From Candidatus Rokuibacteriota bacterium (GTDB taxonomy: Bacteria; Methylomirabilota; Methylomirabilia; Rokubacteriales; CSP1-6), in contig QHSM01000346.1 in the NCBI GenBank assembly GCA_003221595.1, positions 1 to 22,762 on the forward strand: DNA of 22,762 nucleotides. Reading direction: 5' to 3'. The number at the start of each line of letters is the position of its first letter. Position 1 is the stretch's first letter. The notes beneath the pieces were generated by a model that ran no database searches, had not been told where the DNA came from, and worked only from the letters and a program-made list of their open reading frames with translations. This document shows, in pieces, positions 7,012 through 13,377 of the stretch. Position numbers and translations under genes: made by a program.

Positions 7012-8121
7012 ATGCAGGTCTACGCGTTCGACCTGATGCCGTGGCCGCACCTCGCCGACGCGTCGTACTACCCCGACTCGAACCGGCTCTTCGATCCCGC
7101 GCTCGGCCGGCAGGTCTACGACGAGCACTTCCGGCAGATGGAGCTGTATGAAGAGTGCGGCTACGACGCGATCTGTATCAACGAGCACCACGCCAAGCCC
7201 TACGGGCTCATGCCCTCACCCAACCTGATCGCCGCGGTGCTGACGCAACGCACGAAGAAGATCAAGATCGGGATCTTCGGCAATCTCCCCGCGCTCCACG
7301 CCAATCCGGTCCGGCTGGCCGAAGAAGTCGCGATGCTCGACGTCATGTCGGGGGGGCGCATCATCTCGGGCTTCGTGCGCGGCGTCCCCCAGGAGTTCCT
7401 CGCCTACAGCGTGCCGCTCGCCGAGGCGCGGCCCCGGCTGACCGAGGCGTGGGATCTGATCGTGAAAGCGTGGACGGAGCGACAGCCCTTCGAGTGGCGC
7501 GGCAAGTACTTCGACTACGACCGGGTGTCCATCTGGCCGCGGCCGCTGCAGCAGCCGCACCCGCCCATCATCCTGCCCGCCGACAGCGACGAGGGGCTCG
7601 AGATCGCCGCCAGCCGCCGCGTCCCGACCGGCTCCGCCTACCGGTCGAGCCGCCGGGTCCGCGCCGTCTTCGATCGGTACCGCGAGCTGGCCGGGAAGCA
7701 CGGCTGGACGCCCGGGCCCGAGCACTGTCACCTCGTGCGCCACGTGTACGTGGCGGAGACGAACGCGCGGGCCCGCGAGGAGGCCGAGCCGCACCTCGAC
7801 TATTTCTGGCAGAAGCTTCTCAGCTACCACCGCGGCTCCATGGCTCTCATGGGCCAGTCGGCGCCGCCGCGGCCGGCGCGGATCGAGAAGGCCGAGGACG
7901 TGCCGCTCTACGAGCTCGACTTCGATTTCTGCCAGAGGGAAGGCCTGACGATAGTCGGCGACCCGGATTATGTGATCCGCGAGATCCGCGCGCAGACGCG
8001 GGAGCTGGGTGTGGGGGTCCTCGTCGGGCTCTTCCAGTTCGGCTCGCTGCCCCATCCGCTCGCCCAGAAGAACATCCGGCTCTTCGGCGAGAAGGTCCTG
8101 CCCTCGCTCAAGCGAGGCTGA
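7012..8121 (+). CDS. LLM class flavin-dependent oxidoreductase (luciferase-like), copy 1
   Basis: A 369-residue bacterial-luciferase-fold protein (TIM barrel binding F420 or FMN). Typical segments are NEHHAKPYGLM (57-67), SPNLIAA followed by QRTKKIKIG, RLAEEVAMLDVMSGGRI with FVRGVPQEF, and the C-terminal FGSLPH with the ending LFGEKVLPSLK. It is closely similar in motif order to the third copy at 17952-19130 and less so to the second at 15902-17104. The ATG at 7012 is preceded by GGAGGTGA (6999-7006), an almost perfect Shine-Dalgarno, so a GTG at 6994 is less likely. Such enzymes oxidise diverse small substrates. The substrate is not deducible, and whether the cofactor is FMN or F420 cannot be told by eye. 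Confidence 0.9.
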   Translation: MQVYAFDLMPWPHLADASYYPDSNRLFDPALGRQVYDEHFRQMELYEECGYDAICINEHHAKPYGLMPSPNLIAAVLTQRTKKIKIGIFGNLPALHANPVRLAEEVAMLDVMSGGRIISGFVRGVPQEFLAYSVPLAEARPRLTEAWDLIVKAWTERQPFEWRGKYFDYDRVSIWPRPLQQPHPPIILPADSDEGLEIAASRRVPTGSAYRSSRRVRAVFDRYRELAGKHGWTPGPEHCHLVRHVYVAETNARAREEAEPHLDYFWQKLLSYHRGSMALMGQSAPPRPARIEKAEDVPLYELDFDFCQREGLTIVGDPDYVIREIRAQTRELGVGVLVGLFQFGSLPHPLAQKNIRLFGEKVLPSLKRG

Positions 8122-8131
8122 GCGCGTCCGC

Positions 8132-8160
8132 TTGACAGCGGGCCGATCTGCCTTGACTCT
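8132..8160 (+). promoter_or_regulatory. Possible promoter for the repeat-protease gene
   Basis: TTGACA at 8132-8137 is well placed, but the -10 17 bases on (GACTCT) is poor. A second TTGACT lies at 8153-8158, giving a CTTGAC direct repeat 21 bases apart. The -35 is convincing and the -10 is not. Confidence 0.35.
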
Positions 8161-8175
8161 CGATGGGGAGCGGTA

Positions 8176-10134
8176 ATGCCCCGGCCCCGCTCGAGAGCGA
8201 TGCTTGACGCAACAGCGCACGAGCAGCGCCTGGAGGAAGCCCGCGTGCTCGTCGAGCTCGGCGAGCTGACCCAGGCCGAGGCGGAGGTCGCGGCGATGCT
8301 CGAGGAGAGCGTCGACGACCTCGAAGCTCTCCGCCTGTACTCCAAGATCAAGCATATGCGGGGCCAGCTGTCGCTTGCGCTGGCCTGCCACGCTCAGCTC
8401 CAGGCGCGGGGCAGCGCGCCCGGAGAGTCGGCCCGGATGCACCTCGAGTCGATGCTTCGCATGGCCCAGGACCCCGAACGGGGCGCCGGGGAGTTCCTCG
8501 CCGTGGGGCAGCGCCTGGTACAGAAGCCCGCCGCCTATCTGGCCCTCGAGGAGGCCTTCCGCCTCTACGTCGCCAGGCGCCCCCACGAGGCGCGCGTCGT
8601 GTGCCGCCGGGCGGCCGCGCGCTATCGCGAGCGCGACGCCGAGGTCTACAAGCTGTCGATCCTCGCCGAGGCCTGGATCAGCGAGCTCAGCGGTGATCTC
8701 GAAGCGGCCTGCGCCGCGCTCGAGCGCCTCGGGCAGGAGCGCGGGTTCGAGGCCGACCTCGACCGCGTCATGGCGCTCGTCGGCCTCTACGAGCTCATCG
8801 GGGCGCGGGACAAGCTCGAGGCGGCGGTCAACATCTGCCGCTTCCTCGAGCGGAGCTTCGGCCCCCGGTTCGTCGCGGGGCGCCTGGCCCTGCTGCAGCG
8901 ACGGCTCGGGCGCGAGGCGGAAGCGATCCGGTACGAGGAGAGCCACCTCGCAGCCTACCGGCGCTGGATGCACCGGCCGACCTTCGGCGAGGTCGTGCGC
9001 GTGGCCGCGCGGCGGGCCCTGCCGCTCGAGCGACTGCGGTCCATGACCTTCATCGAGCACGACCTGCCGGAGGACAGCTCATCCGACGAAATCGCCATCG
9101 CGAGGACGCTCGTGGGCGATCCGGCCGAGCCGGCTCACATCCTGGCCGCCGGCGAGGAGGCGCTCGATCTGAAGTGCCGGGCGAGCCTGGTGGCCCTGAT
9201 CGAGGGCGAGGGCCAGCGAGCGGTCTCACTCGGGGTCCGGGCGCTGCGGACCGATCCGAGCGATTCGCACCTCGCCGGGTGGCTCCTCGACGTGCACGCA
9301 CGGACGCCGCGCGAGGAGATCGCGGAGGCGTTCCGCGAGCGGGCCGTGGCCTCCCGCGTGCTCGCGGAGCTCGAGCTCGCGGTGAAGACCGCGCCGGCCG
9401 ACGCGCGGGTCTGGCGCCGGCTGGCGATCTTCTTCGGGCTCCAGCCGGGCGGCCGCGAGCAGCAAGCGCAGTTCGATGAGCGCGCGGCCGCGCTCGAGCT
9501 GGCGGCGCAAGACCGCGCGCGGGCGAGCGGCAAGGTGCTGGCGGCGGCCATCTATCGCTTCTTCGGGCGTCCCTGCGGGCTGATCCACGAAGTGTGGGCC
9601 ACGCGCGAGATGCCTCCGGCCGGGCAGGCCGGCGGCGCGCTGCGGCGAGACGACATCCTCGGCGCCGTCACCGACGAGCTGAGGGACAGCGTCCGCAACA
9701 CTTTCCTTGCCGTGCGGGAGTACGCGCGGGCGAAGTTCCCGCATCGGACGCGCGACATCCTGGACTACAACTACTGTTACAAGGTCACCAAGGAGGACGA
9801 GCCTTCCAGCGGGGTCTCGGCCGGGATTCCGACCGGACTCGCGTTTCTGTCGCTGTTCCTGCAACAGCCGGTGGCGGCCGACGTCGTGTCCACCGGCACC
9901 CTGGTCGCCGACGCTCACGACGTGCTCACGGTGGGGCCGGTCGGCGACATCGAGCCGAAGGTCGATGCCGCCTTCCACCGGAATTTGAGGATGATCATCC
10001 TGCCGCGTGGTAATCGGGCTCAGCTCGAGCAAAGCGCGCTCGTGCCGCGCGCCGTCACCCGAGAAATCGTTCGCTACGTGGGCGACTTCGACGAGGCGGC
10101 GAGGCTGGCCTTCGGCGAGCTGCTCTTCACCTGA
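8176..10134 (+). CDS. Helical-repeat (TPR-like) protein fused to a Lon-type S16 protease domain
   Basis: A 652-residue protein. Residues 1 to about 455 are almost entirely amphipathic helices with repeated A/L/E spacing, as in TPR-type solenoids (for example RLEEARVLVELGELTQAEAE). Residues about 462-645 match the Lon proteolytic domain: an N-terminal beta part and helix (LRDSVRNTFLAVREYA), the nucleophile motif S-S-G-V-S-A-G-I-P-T with S548, and the lysine motif G-P-V-G-D-I-E-P-K with K595. The 47-residue gap is close to the 43 in E. coli Lon (S679/K722). The catalytic dyad is therefore intact. There is no Walker A or AAA+ module, so it is not a classical ATP-driven Lon. The start is the ATG at 8176 after GGGGAG, with an ATG at 8200 as a possible alternative. 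Substrates might be recruited by the repeats (inference). Confidence 0.82.
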   Translation: MPRPRSRAMLDATAHEQRLEEARVLVELGELTQAEAEVAAMLEESVDDLEALRLYSKIKHMRGQLSLALACHAQLQARGSAPGESARMHLESMLRMAQDPERGAGEFLAVGQRLVQKPAAYLALEEAFRLYVARRPHEARVVCRRAAARYRERDAEVYKLSILAEAWISELSGDLEAACAALERLGQERGFEADLDRVMALVGLYELIGARDKLEAAVNICRFLERSFGPRFVAGRLALLQRRLGREAEAIRYEESHLAAYRRWMHRPTFGEVVRVAARRALPLERLRSMTFIEHDLPEDSSSDEIAIARTLVGDPAEPAHILAAGEEALDLKCRASLVALIEGEGQRAVSLGVRALRTDPSDSHLAGWLLDVHARTPREEIAEAFRERAVASRVLAELELAVKTAPADARVWRRLAIFFGLQPGGREQQAQFDERAAALELAAQDRARASGKVLAAAIYRFFGRPCGLIHEVWATREMPPAGQAGGALRRDDILGAVTDELRDSVRNTFLAVREYARAKFPHRTRDILDYNYCYKVTKEDEPSSGVSAGIPTGLAFLSLFLQQPVAADVVSTGTLVADAHDVLTVGPVGDIEPKVDAAFHRNLRMIILPRGNRAQLEQSALVPRAVTREIVRYVGDFDEAARLAFGELLFT

Positions 10135-10137
10135 GCT

Positions 10138-10178
10138 GGAAGAAAGAAAGAGGGCGGAGGCCCCGGCCCCCGCCCTCT
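10138..10178 (-). terminator. Intrinsic terminator for the Hsp20/low-complexity operon
   Basis: A nine-base-pair perfect stem (AGAGGGCGG at 10149-10157 with CCGCCCTCT at 10170-10178) is followed, in the minus direction, by the T-rich run TTCTTTCTTCC. The U-rich tail makes it a rho-independent terminator for minus-strand transcripts. The same hairpin, without a U tract, may also slow plus-strand transcription leaving the protease gene. Confidence 0.75.
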
Positions 10179-10180
10179 CG

Positions 10181-10207
10181 AGGCGCCCTCACACGTCTGG
10201 GGCGCCT
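10181..10207. other. Second hairpin between convergent genes
   Basis: AGGCGCCC (10181-10188) pairs with GGGCGCCT (10200-10207) around an 11-base loop. It has no T tract and probably acts as a transcript-end stabiliser with the adjacent terminator. Confidence 0.45.
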
Positions 10208-10225
10208 GCCTCACCTATCGACCGC

Positions 10226-10801
10226 CTACCAGGGCGTCGTCCCCACCGGGATCAGACACATGGGAAACGTCTGCAAGATTCGGTTCGGGTCGGTGGCCCG
10301 CTGCTCGCCCAATCGCAGCTCGATCAGCTCGGGCGGGCTGTGATAGAGACCGCCGCCGAAGGGCGAGGGCCAGCTCGGGGAGCCGATCCAGCCCGTCTGG
10401 CCGATGCCCTGGATTCCCTGAAGCGCTTGTGGCGGGTACTGGGCATAGGGGCTGTACGACGACGCATGCTGCAGACCGAAGCCTCCTGGCATCGGCGATT
10501 GGAGACCCGGCTGCACGCCCAGCGGTCCGAAGGGGAGCCCGCCTCCGAACTGGAATCCGCCGAAATACGGGCTGTGCTGGAACCCGAAGGGCCCCGGGCC
10601 GTACAGACCCTGCTGCGGAAAGCCCGGCTGCGGCTGGAAGGCCAGCTGCGGCAGCGGGAAACCAAGCTGCGGCTGCTGCAAGCCGAACGGGGGCTGCTGA
10701 AGCCCGTGGACGGACAGGCGCACCTGGTTCAGCGCGTCCGTCACCTGAGCGATTCGATCATTCAGGAACTGCAGTTTTCTGATATCGACTTTCGCCTCCA
10801 A
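10226..10801 (-). CDS. Low-complexity Q/P/G/F-rich protein encoded with Hsp20
   Basis: I do not recognise this family. The 191 residues fall into three parts. Residues 1-34 form a charged amphipathic helix, possibly coiled coil (DIRKLQFLNDRIAQVTDAL). Residues about 35-152 are a low-complexity stretch dominated by Q, P, G, F, L and Y with loose repeats such as GLQQPPFG, GLQQPQLGF and PFGFQ. Residues 153-191 are an ordinary-looking tail (PPELIELRLGEQ, ending IPVGTTPW). The middle part is expected to be disordered and resembles prion-like or phase-separating sequences. The start codon is TTG at 10801, chosen because AAAGGAG stands eight bases before it and no ATG fits. It follows hsp20 by 96 bases, is read in the same direction and ends at a clear terminator, so the two are probably one operon. 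A role as an Hsp20 partner, scaffold or aggregation-prone client is inference only. Confidence 0.72.
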   Translation of the reverse strand: MEAKVDIRKLQFLNDRIAQVTDALNQVRLSVHGLQQPPFGLQQPQLGFPLPQLAFQPQPGFPQQGLYGPGPFGFQHSPYFGGFQFGGGLPFGPLGVQPGLQSPMPGGFGLQHASSYSPYAQYPPQALQGIQGIGQTGWIGSPSWPSPFGGGLYHSPPELIELRLGEQRATDPNRILQTFPMCLIPVGTTPW

Positions 10802-10879
10802 GGGATTTTCTCCTTTCGTGCTCCGGTCGGGCGGAGCTTCGCCACGCCCCGGGGTCAGCCGGGGCTCTGCGATCCCGGC

Positions 10880-10896
10880 CCCGCCGTGGGGGCGGG
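10880..10896 (-). other. GC hairpin in the hsp20-downstream spacer
   Basis: CCCGCC (10880-10885) pairs with GGCGGG (10891-10896) around a five-base loop just after the hsp20 stop. It has no T tract, so it is more likely a processing or attenuation site that lowers expression of the second gene than a full terminator. Confidence 0.35.
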
Positions 10897-10897
10897 A

Positions 10898-11440
10898 TCA
10901 GTTCACGGGCACCGTGCGAACGTCGGCCTCGGATGCGGCGACCCGGGGAAGCCGAATCTCGAGCATCCCATCCCGCAGACGCGCCTCGATGTGCTCGACG
11001 GCGACGTTCGGCGGCAGCGACACCATTCGCCGCAACGAGGCGCGCGGCGCTTCGTCGTAAATCCGTCGCGCCTCTCCATCGAACCGAGGGCCCCGGCGCT
11101 CACCGCTGATCACGAGCAGCCCGCGATTTACGACCCGGATCTGGATCGCCTCGCGGGCCACTCCGGGCAGGTCGAGACAGATCCAAAAGTCTGCGGGCGT
11201 TTCCCACAACGCGAGCGGCGGCGTCCATGCGGTGCCGGGAGGTGTTGCCGGGGAAAGATTCCCGAGGCTCGCGAGGAGCCGGTCGACCTGCTCGGCGAGA
11301 TGGCGTTCGGGATCCCGTTCGGGCGGGATAGGGGCGTAGGGCACCTCCTGGGTCGGGGGAGCGTTTTGGCCAGTGAGAGATCGATAGAATCGCTCGACCT
11401 GGCCGATGAGGTCGTCGACGCGCTCTGTGGTCTGCTCCAT
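10898..11440 (-). CDS. Small heat-shock protein, Hsp20/alpha-crystallin family
   Basis: A 180-residue cytosolic ATP-independent holdase. The alpha-crystallin domain spans about 75-168: DFWICLDLPGV (84-94), GLLVISGERR (107-116), the diagnostic A-x(4)-G-x-L as A153 to L160 (ARLRDGML), then EIRLPR. A C-terminal V-P-V (177-179) may serve as the I/V-x-I/V oligomerisation motif. The N-terminal arm (1-70) is longer than in many bacterial members. It begins with an amphipathic helix and is rich in P and E. AGGAG seven bases before the ATG at 11440 supports the start. It is the first gene of an operon with the low-complexity protein and is divergent from the sigma-54 activator. Three GACGCGTG repeats about 97-150 bases upstream may be its operator. 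Confidence 0.92.
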   Translation of the reverse strand: MEQTTERVDDLIGQVERFYRSLTGQNAPPTQEVPYAPIPPERDPERHLAEQVDRLLASLGNLSPATPPGTAWTPPLALWETPADFWICLDLPGVAREAIQIRVVNRGLLVISGERRGPRFDGEARRIYDEAPRASLRRMVSLPPNVAVEHIEARLRDGMLEIRLPRVAASEADVRTVPVN

Positions 11441-11536
11441 GGCTGGTCTCCTGGTCTGGCGGCGAGCCGAACGATCACGGTCCCCGGGCGGCCGCGTGAG
11501 GCGCCTGCGCCCAGTCGCCGGTCAGGGGCACCGACC

Positions 11537-11588
11537 GACGCGTGGAGTTTCGTGATGTTGACGCGTGTGGCCGTCACACCGACGCGTG
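11537..11588. repeat. Three evenly spaced GACGCGTG direct repeats (possible operator)
   Basis: Copies lie at 11537-11544, 11560-11567 and 11581-11588. The first and third extend to CCGACGCGTG. Start-to-start distances are 23 and 21 bases, about two helical turns, so proteins bound at all three would sit on one face of the DNA. Between copies two and three, GTGTG-GCCGT-CACAC forms an inverted repeat. Confidence 0.55.
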
Positions 11589-11627
11589 AGGCAGTTCGTC
11601 TCACACGTAAAAAAGATGAACTTCCAC

Positions 11628-11656
11628 TTGACACCCGCAGATCGCGAATTTAGCCT
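11628..11656 (+). promoter_or_regulatory. Sigma-70-type promoter toward the sigma-54 activator gene
   Basis: TTGACA at 11628-11633, a 17-base spacer, then TAGCCT at 11651-11656. It points to the activator gene but would leave a leader of about 230 bases. Confidence 0.45.
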
Positions 11657-11895
11657 GGCTTCGTGTTCGGGTTGACGTTCGAGCACGCACGTCGCAGTCG
11701 CTCAGGCCGTGGCGCCTCGAGATTCACGCCGACCGCCTTCCGCCTCTCCGGCCGCGGCGTCTTCTGATCGGGTAACCCACCTTCGTCCGTATTCACAGCG
11801 TCGGCAGGAATCGTCTGCGCACTCGCCCTGCGCGGACCACCCAGACACCTTGCGCCCCGACCGCCGAGGGGGCGAACGCCAAGACGGGGACGGCT

Positions 11896-12915
11896 ATGAA
11901 ATTTGTGCACCAGGAGATTTGCAAACACTCGGGCGCGTCTCTTCCACCTCGAGACAGGACGACATCCGATCGCGGCGATATTGTGGGCTCTGCCGGGCGG
12001 ATGCGGGAAGTCTACGAGATGGTCGCGCGGGTCGCTGCGACCCGGAGCACCGTGCTCGTTCAGGGGGAAACCGGCACCGGCAAAGAGCTGATCGCGCGAG
12101 CAATCCACGCCGCGAGCCCCCGCGCCGATCGGTCGTTCGTGGCGATCGACTGTGGCGCGCTGGTGGACAGCCTTCTGGAGAGCGAGCTGTTCGGGCACGT
12201 CAAGGGCGCTTTCACCGGCGCCATGGCCGACAAGCGGGGGCTGTTCGAGGCGGCGCACGGCGGAACGTGCTTTCTCGACGAAGTCGCCGAGGTGAGTCCC
12301 TGCGTGCAGGCCAAGCTCCTGCGGGTGCTGCAGGAGCACGAGGTGCGGCCCGTCGGGGGCACCCAGAGCGGCAAGATCGACGTCCGGATCATCGCGGCGA
12401 CCAACAAAGATCTCAGCGCCCTGGTCGCGCAGGGCAGGTTCAGGGAGGACCTCTTCTACCGACTGAGCGTCGTGACGATCTCCGTGCCCCCGCTGCGCGA
12501 GCGTCGTGAGGACATTCCACTCCTGGCGAACTACTTCCTGAGGAGGTTTGCGGCCGCGAGCGGTAGAACGGTCACCGCGATCCGTCCCGACGCCCTCGCA
12601 TTGCTGGTGGGTCACGACTGGCCCGGCAACGTGCGTGAGCTCGAGCACGCGGTCGAGCGGGCGGTGGCCCTGACCGCGAATGCCGTGCTGCATCCCGAGG
12701 ATCTTCCCCCGAAGGTCAGCGGCGCCGCCGCTCGAGACTGCGCGACCCCGCACTCGCGCTTGAGCCTGCGCGAGGTCGTCACCCATCACATCCGCAGTGT
12801 CTTGAGACAGGCCGGGTGGAACAAGAAGCTGGCCGCCCAGCTTCTCGGCATTCACCGGCGCACGCTCTATCGGCTCGGGAAGCGATACGGCATCTCCCTC
12901 GGAGAGCGGGACTAG
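11896..12915 (+). CDS. Sigma-54-dependent transcriptional activator without sensory domain (PspF-like architecture)
   Basis: A 339-residue bacterial enhancer-binding protein. The AAA+ domain starts at about 28. It shows Walker A GETGTGKE (57-64), the sigma-54-contacting GAFTGA (104-109), Walker B CFLDE (125-129) and the REDLFYRLSV region (183-192) with arginine-finger candidates, plus DWPGNVREL (241-249). The C-terminal Fis-type helix-turn-helix is at about 302-333 (KKLAAQLLGIHRRTLYRL). Only about 27 residues precede the AAA+ domain, so there is no receiver, GAF or PAS module. As in PspF, activity would have to be controlled by a partner protein or by abundance. No strong Shine-Dalgarno is seen, and the true start could lie slightly downstream. 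Its divergent position next to hsp20 suggests a role in stress control, which is inference. Confidence 0.9.
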   Translation: MKFVHQEICKHSGASLPPRDRTTSDRGDIVGSAGRMREVYEMVARVAATRSTVLVQGETGTGKELIARAIHAASPRADRSFVAIDCGALVDSLLESELFGHVKGAFTGAMADKRGLFEAAHGGTCFLDEVAEVSPCVQAKLLRVLQEHEVRPVGGTQSGKIDVRIIAATNKDLSALVAQGRFREDLFYRLSVVTISVPPLRERREDIPLLANYFLRRFAAASGRTVTAIRPDALALLVGHDWPGNVRELEHAVERAVALTANAVLHPEDLPPKVSGAAARDCATPHSRLSLREVVTHHIRSVLRQAGWNKKLAAQLLGIHRRTLYRLGKRYGISLGERD

Positions 12916-12980
12916 GGTCCGCCGCGCGCGGCCCGGCGGCGGCCGCCGCGGAGCCGTCGATTCGCCGGGCGCGTTCCATC

Positions 12981-13020
12981 GGGATTCAAGATTTGCAAAG
13001 CCTCAATTTACCTATAGGCT
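12981..13020 (+). promoter_or_regulatory. AT-rich regulatory island before the sulfur-carrier cluster
   Basis: In a stretch of otherwise very high GC this island holds the palindrome TTTGCAAA (12992-12999) and the palindrome CCTATAGG (13011-13018). The 11-mer AGATTTGCAAA at 12989-12999 also occurs at 11915-11925, at the very start of the activator gene. TTTGCA with an upstream GG resembles a sigma-54 -24/-12 promoter, but the GG-to-GC spacing is 11 instead of 10. A sigma-70 reading has poor spacing too. Confidence 0.4.
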
Positions 13021-13030
13021 CCGACAAAGT

Positions 13031-13135
13031 GATGGGATCCTCGCGTCGCTCCGTTCGGCCGTGTCGACCGGCGTGACCGTGGTCGCGAGCCTGCACCAGG
13101 TCTACGAGCGGAACGGGGAGCGGAGCGAGTCATGA
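13031..13135 (+). pseudogene. Coding remnant ending in an ATGA overlap with the first TusA-like gene
   Basis: A frame ending at the TGA at 13133-13135 reads DGILASLRSAVSTGVTV, then VASLHQVYERNGERSES. Its pattern looks like real protein and resembles the C-terminal part of a small DsrE/DsrH-like Rossmann fold. The TGA overlaps the ATG of the next gene (ATGA), as in coupled operons. No ATG exists in frame; only GTGs at 13061 and 13073 could start it, without a Shine-Dalgarno. It is either a truncated gene or a very short ORF; I cannot decide which. Confidence 0.3.
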
Positions 13136-13374
13136 GCGGCTCGCCCGCTCCGCACGTCGCCGATGCCCGGTGGGACGCGGGCGACCTCGGCTGCGGCGAC
13201 CTCGTGCTCGAGCTCCGGCAGCGCCTGGAGACGATGCAGCCCGGCCAGCTGCTGACGCTGACCGCCCGCGATCCGGGAGCGCGTGCCGACATTCCGGCGT
13301 GGTGCCGCATGACCGGTCACGCGCTGATCGCAGCGCAACATCCCGTGTACCAGATCCGTCGAAAGGAGAACTGA
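13132..13374 (+). CDS. TusA-family sulfur-carrier-like protein, copy 1
   Basis: An 80-residue small cytosolic protein of TusA/SirA type. The conserved core WDAGDLGCGDLVLELRQRL places C21 where TusA carries its persulfide-bearing cysteine, but the usual C-P-x-P is C-G-D-L. A second motif, DIPAWCRMTGH, holds C58 and is shared with the copy at 13747. The C-terminal PVYQIRRKE is the last beta-strand. The ATG at 13132 overlaps the end of the upstream remnant. The gene is three bases before the DsrE-like gene, so all are probably one operon for sulfur transfer between thiols. The loss of CPxP makes its activity uncertain. Confidence 0.8.
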   Translation: MSGSPAPHVADARWDAGDLGCGDLVLELRQRLETMQPGQLLTLTARDPGARADIPAWCRMTGHALIAAQHPVYQIRRKEN

Positions 13375-13377
13375 GCC

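Larger units (their letters stand above)
11441..11895. other. 455-base divergent regulatory region between hsp20 and the sigma-54 activator
   Basis: I find no convincing gene here. It contains the hsp20 Shine-Dalgarno, three GACGCGTG repeats, an A-rich stretch at 11609-11616 and a plus-strand -35/-10 pair. The part from 11657 to 11895 shows no clear motif. No CIRCE element (TTAGCACTC inverted repeat) or obvious sigma-32 promoter is visible. Confidence 0.6.

Noticed and set aside
11616..11675. A 19-residue ORF beginning MNFHLTPADREF
   Set aside because: It is too short, has no Shine-Dalgarno and lies across a promoter-like TTGACA.
11650..11895. A minus-strand frame ending NVNPNTKPG in the activator/hsp20 spacer
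   Set aside because: Its end looks somewhat protein-like, but there is no start with a ribosome site, third-position GC is lower than in real genes here, and the upstream part is a shadow of the activator gene.
12979..12997. A sigma-54 promoter before the sulfur-carrier cluster
   Set aside because: TTTGCA is good for the -12 element, but the GG to GC spacing is 11 instead of the required 10 and the -24 consensus is poor.
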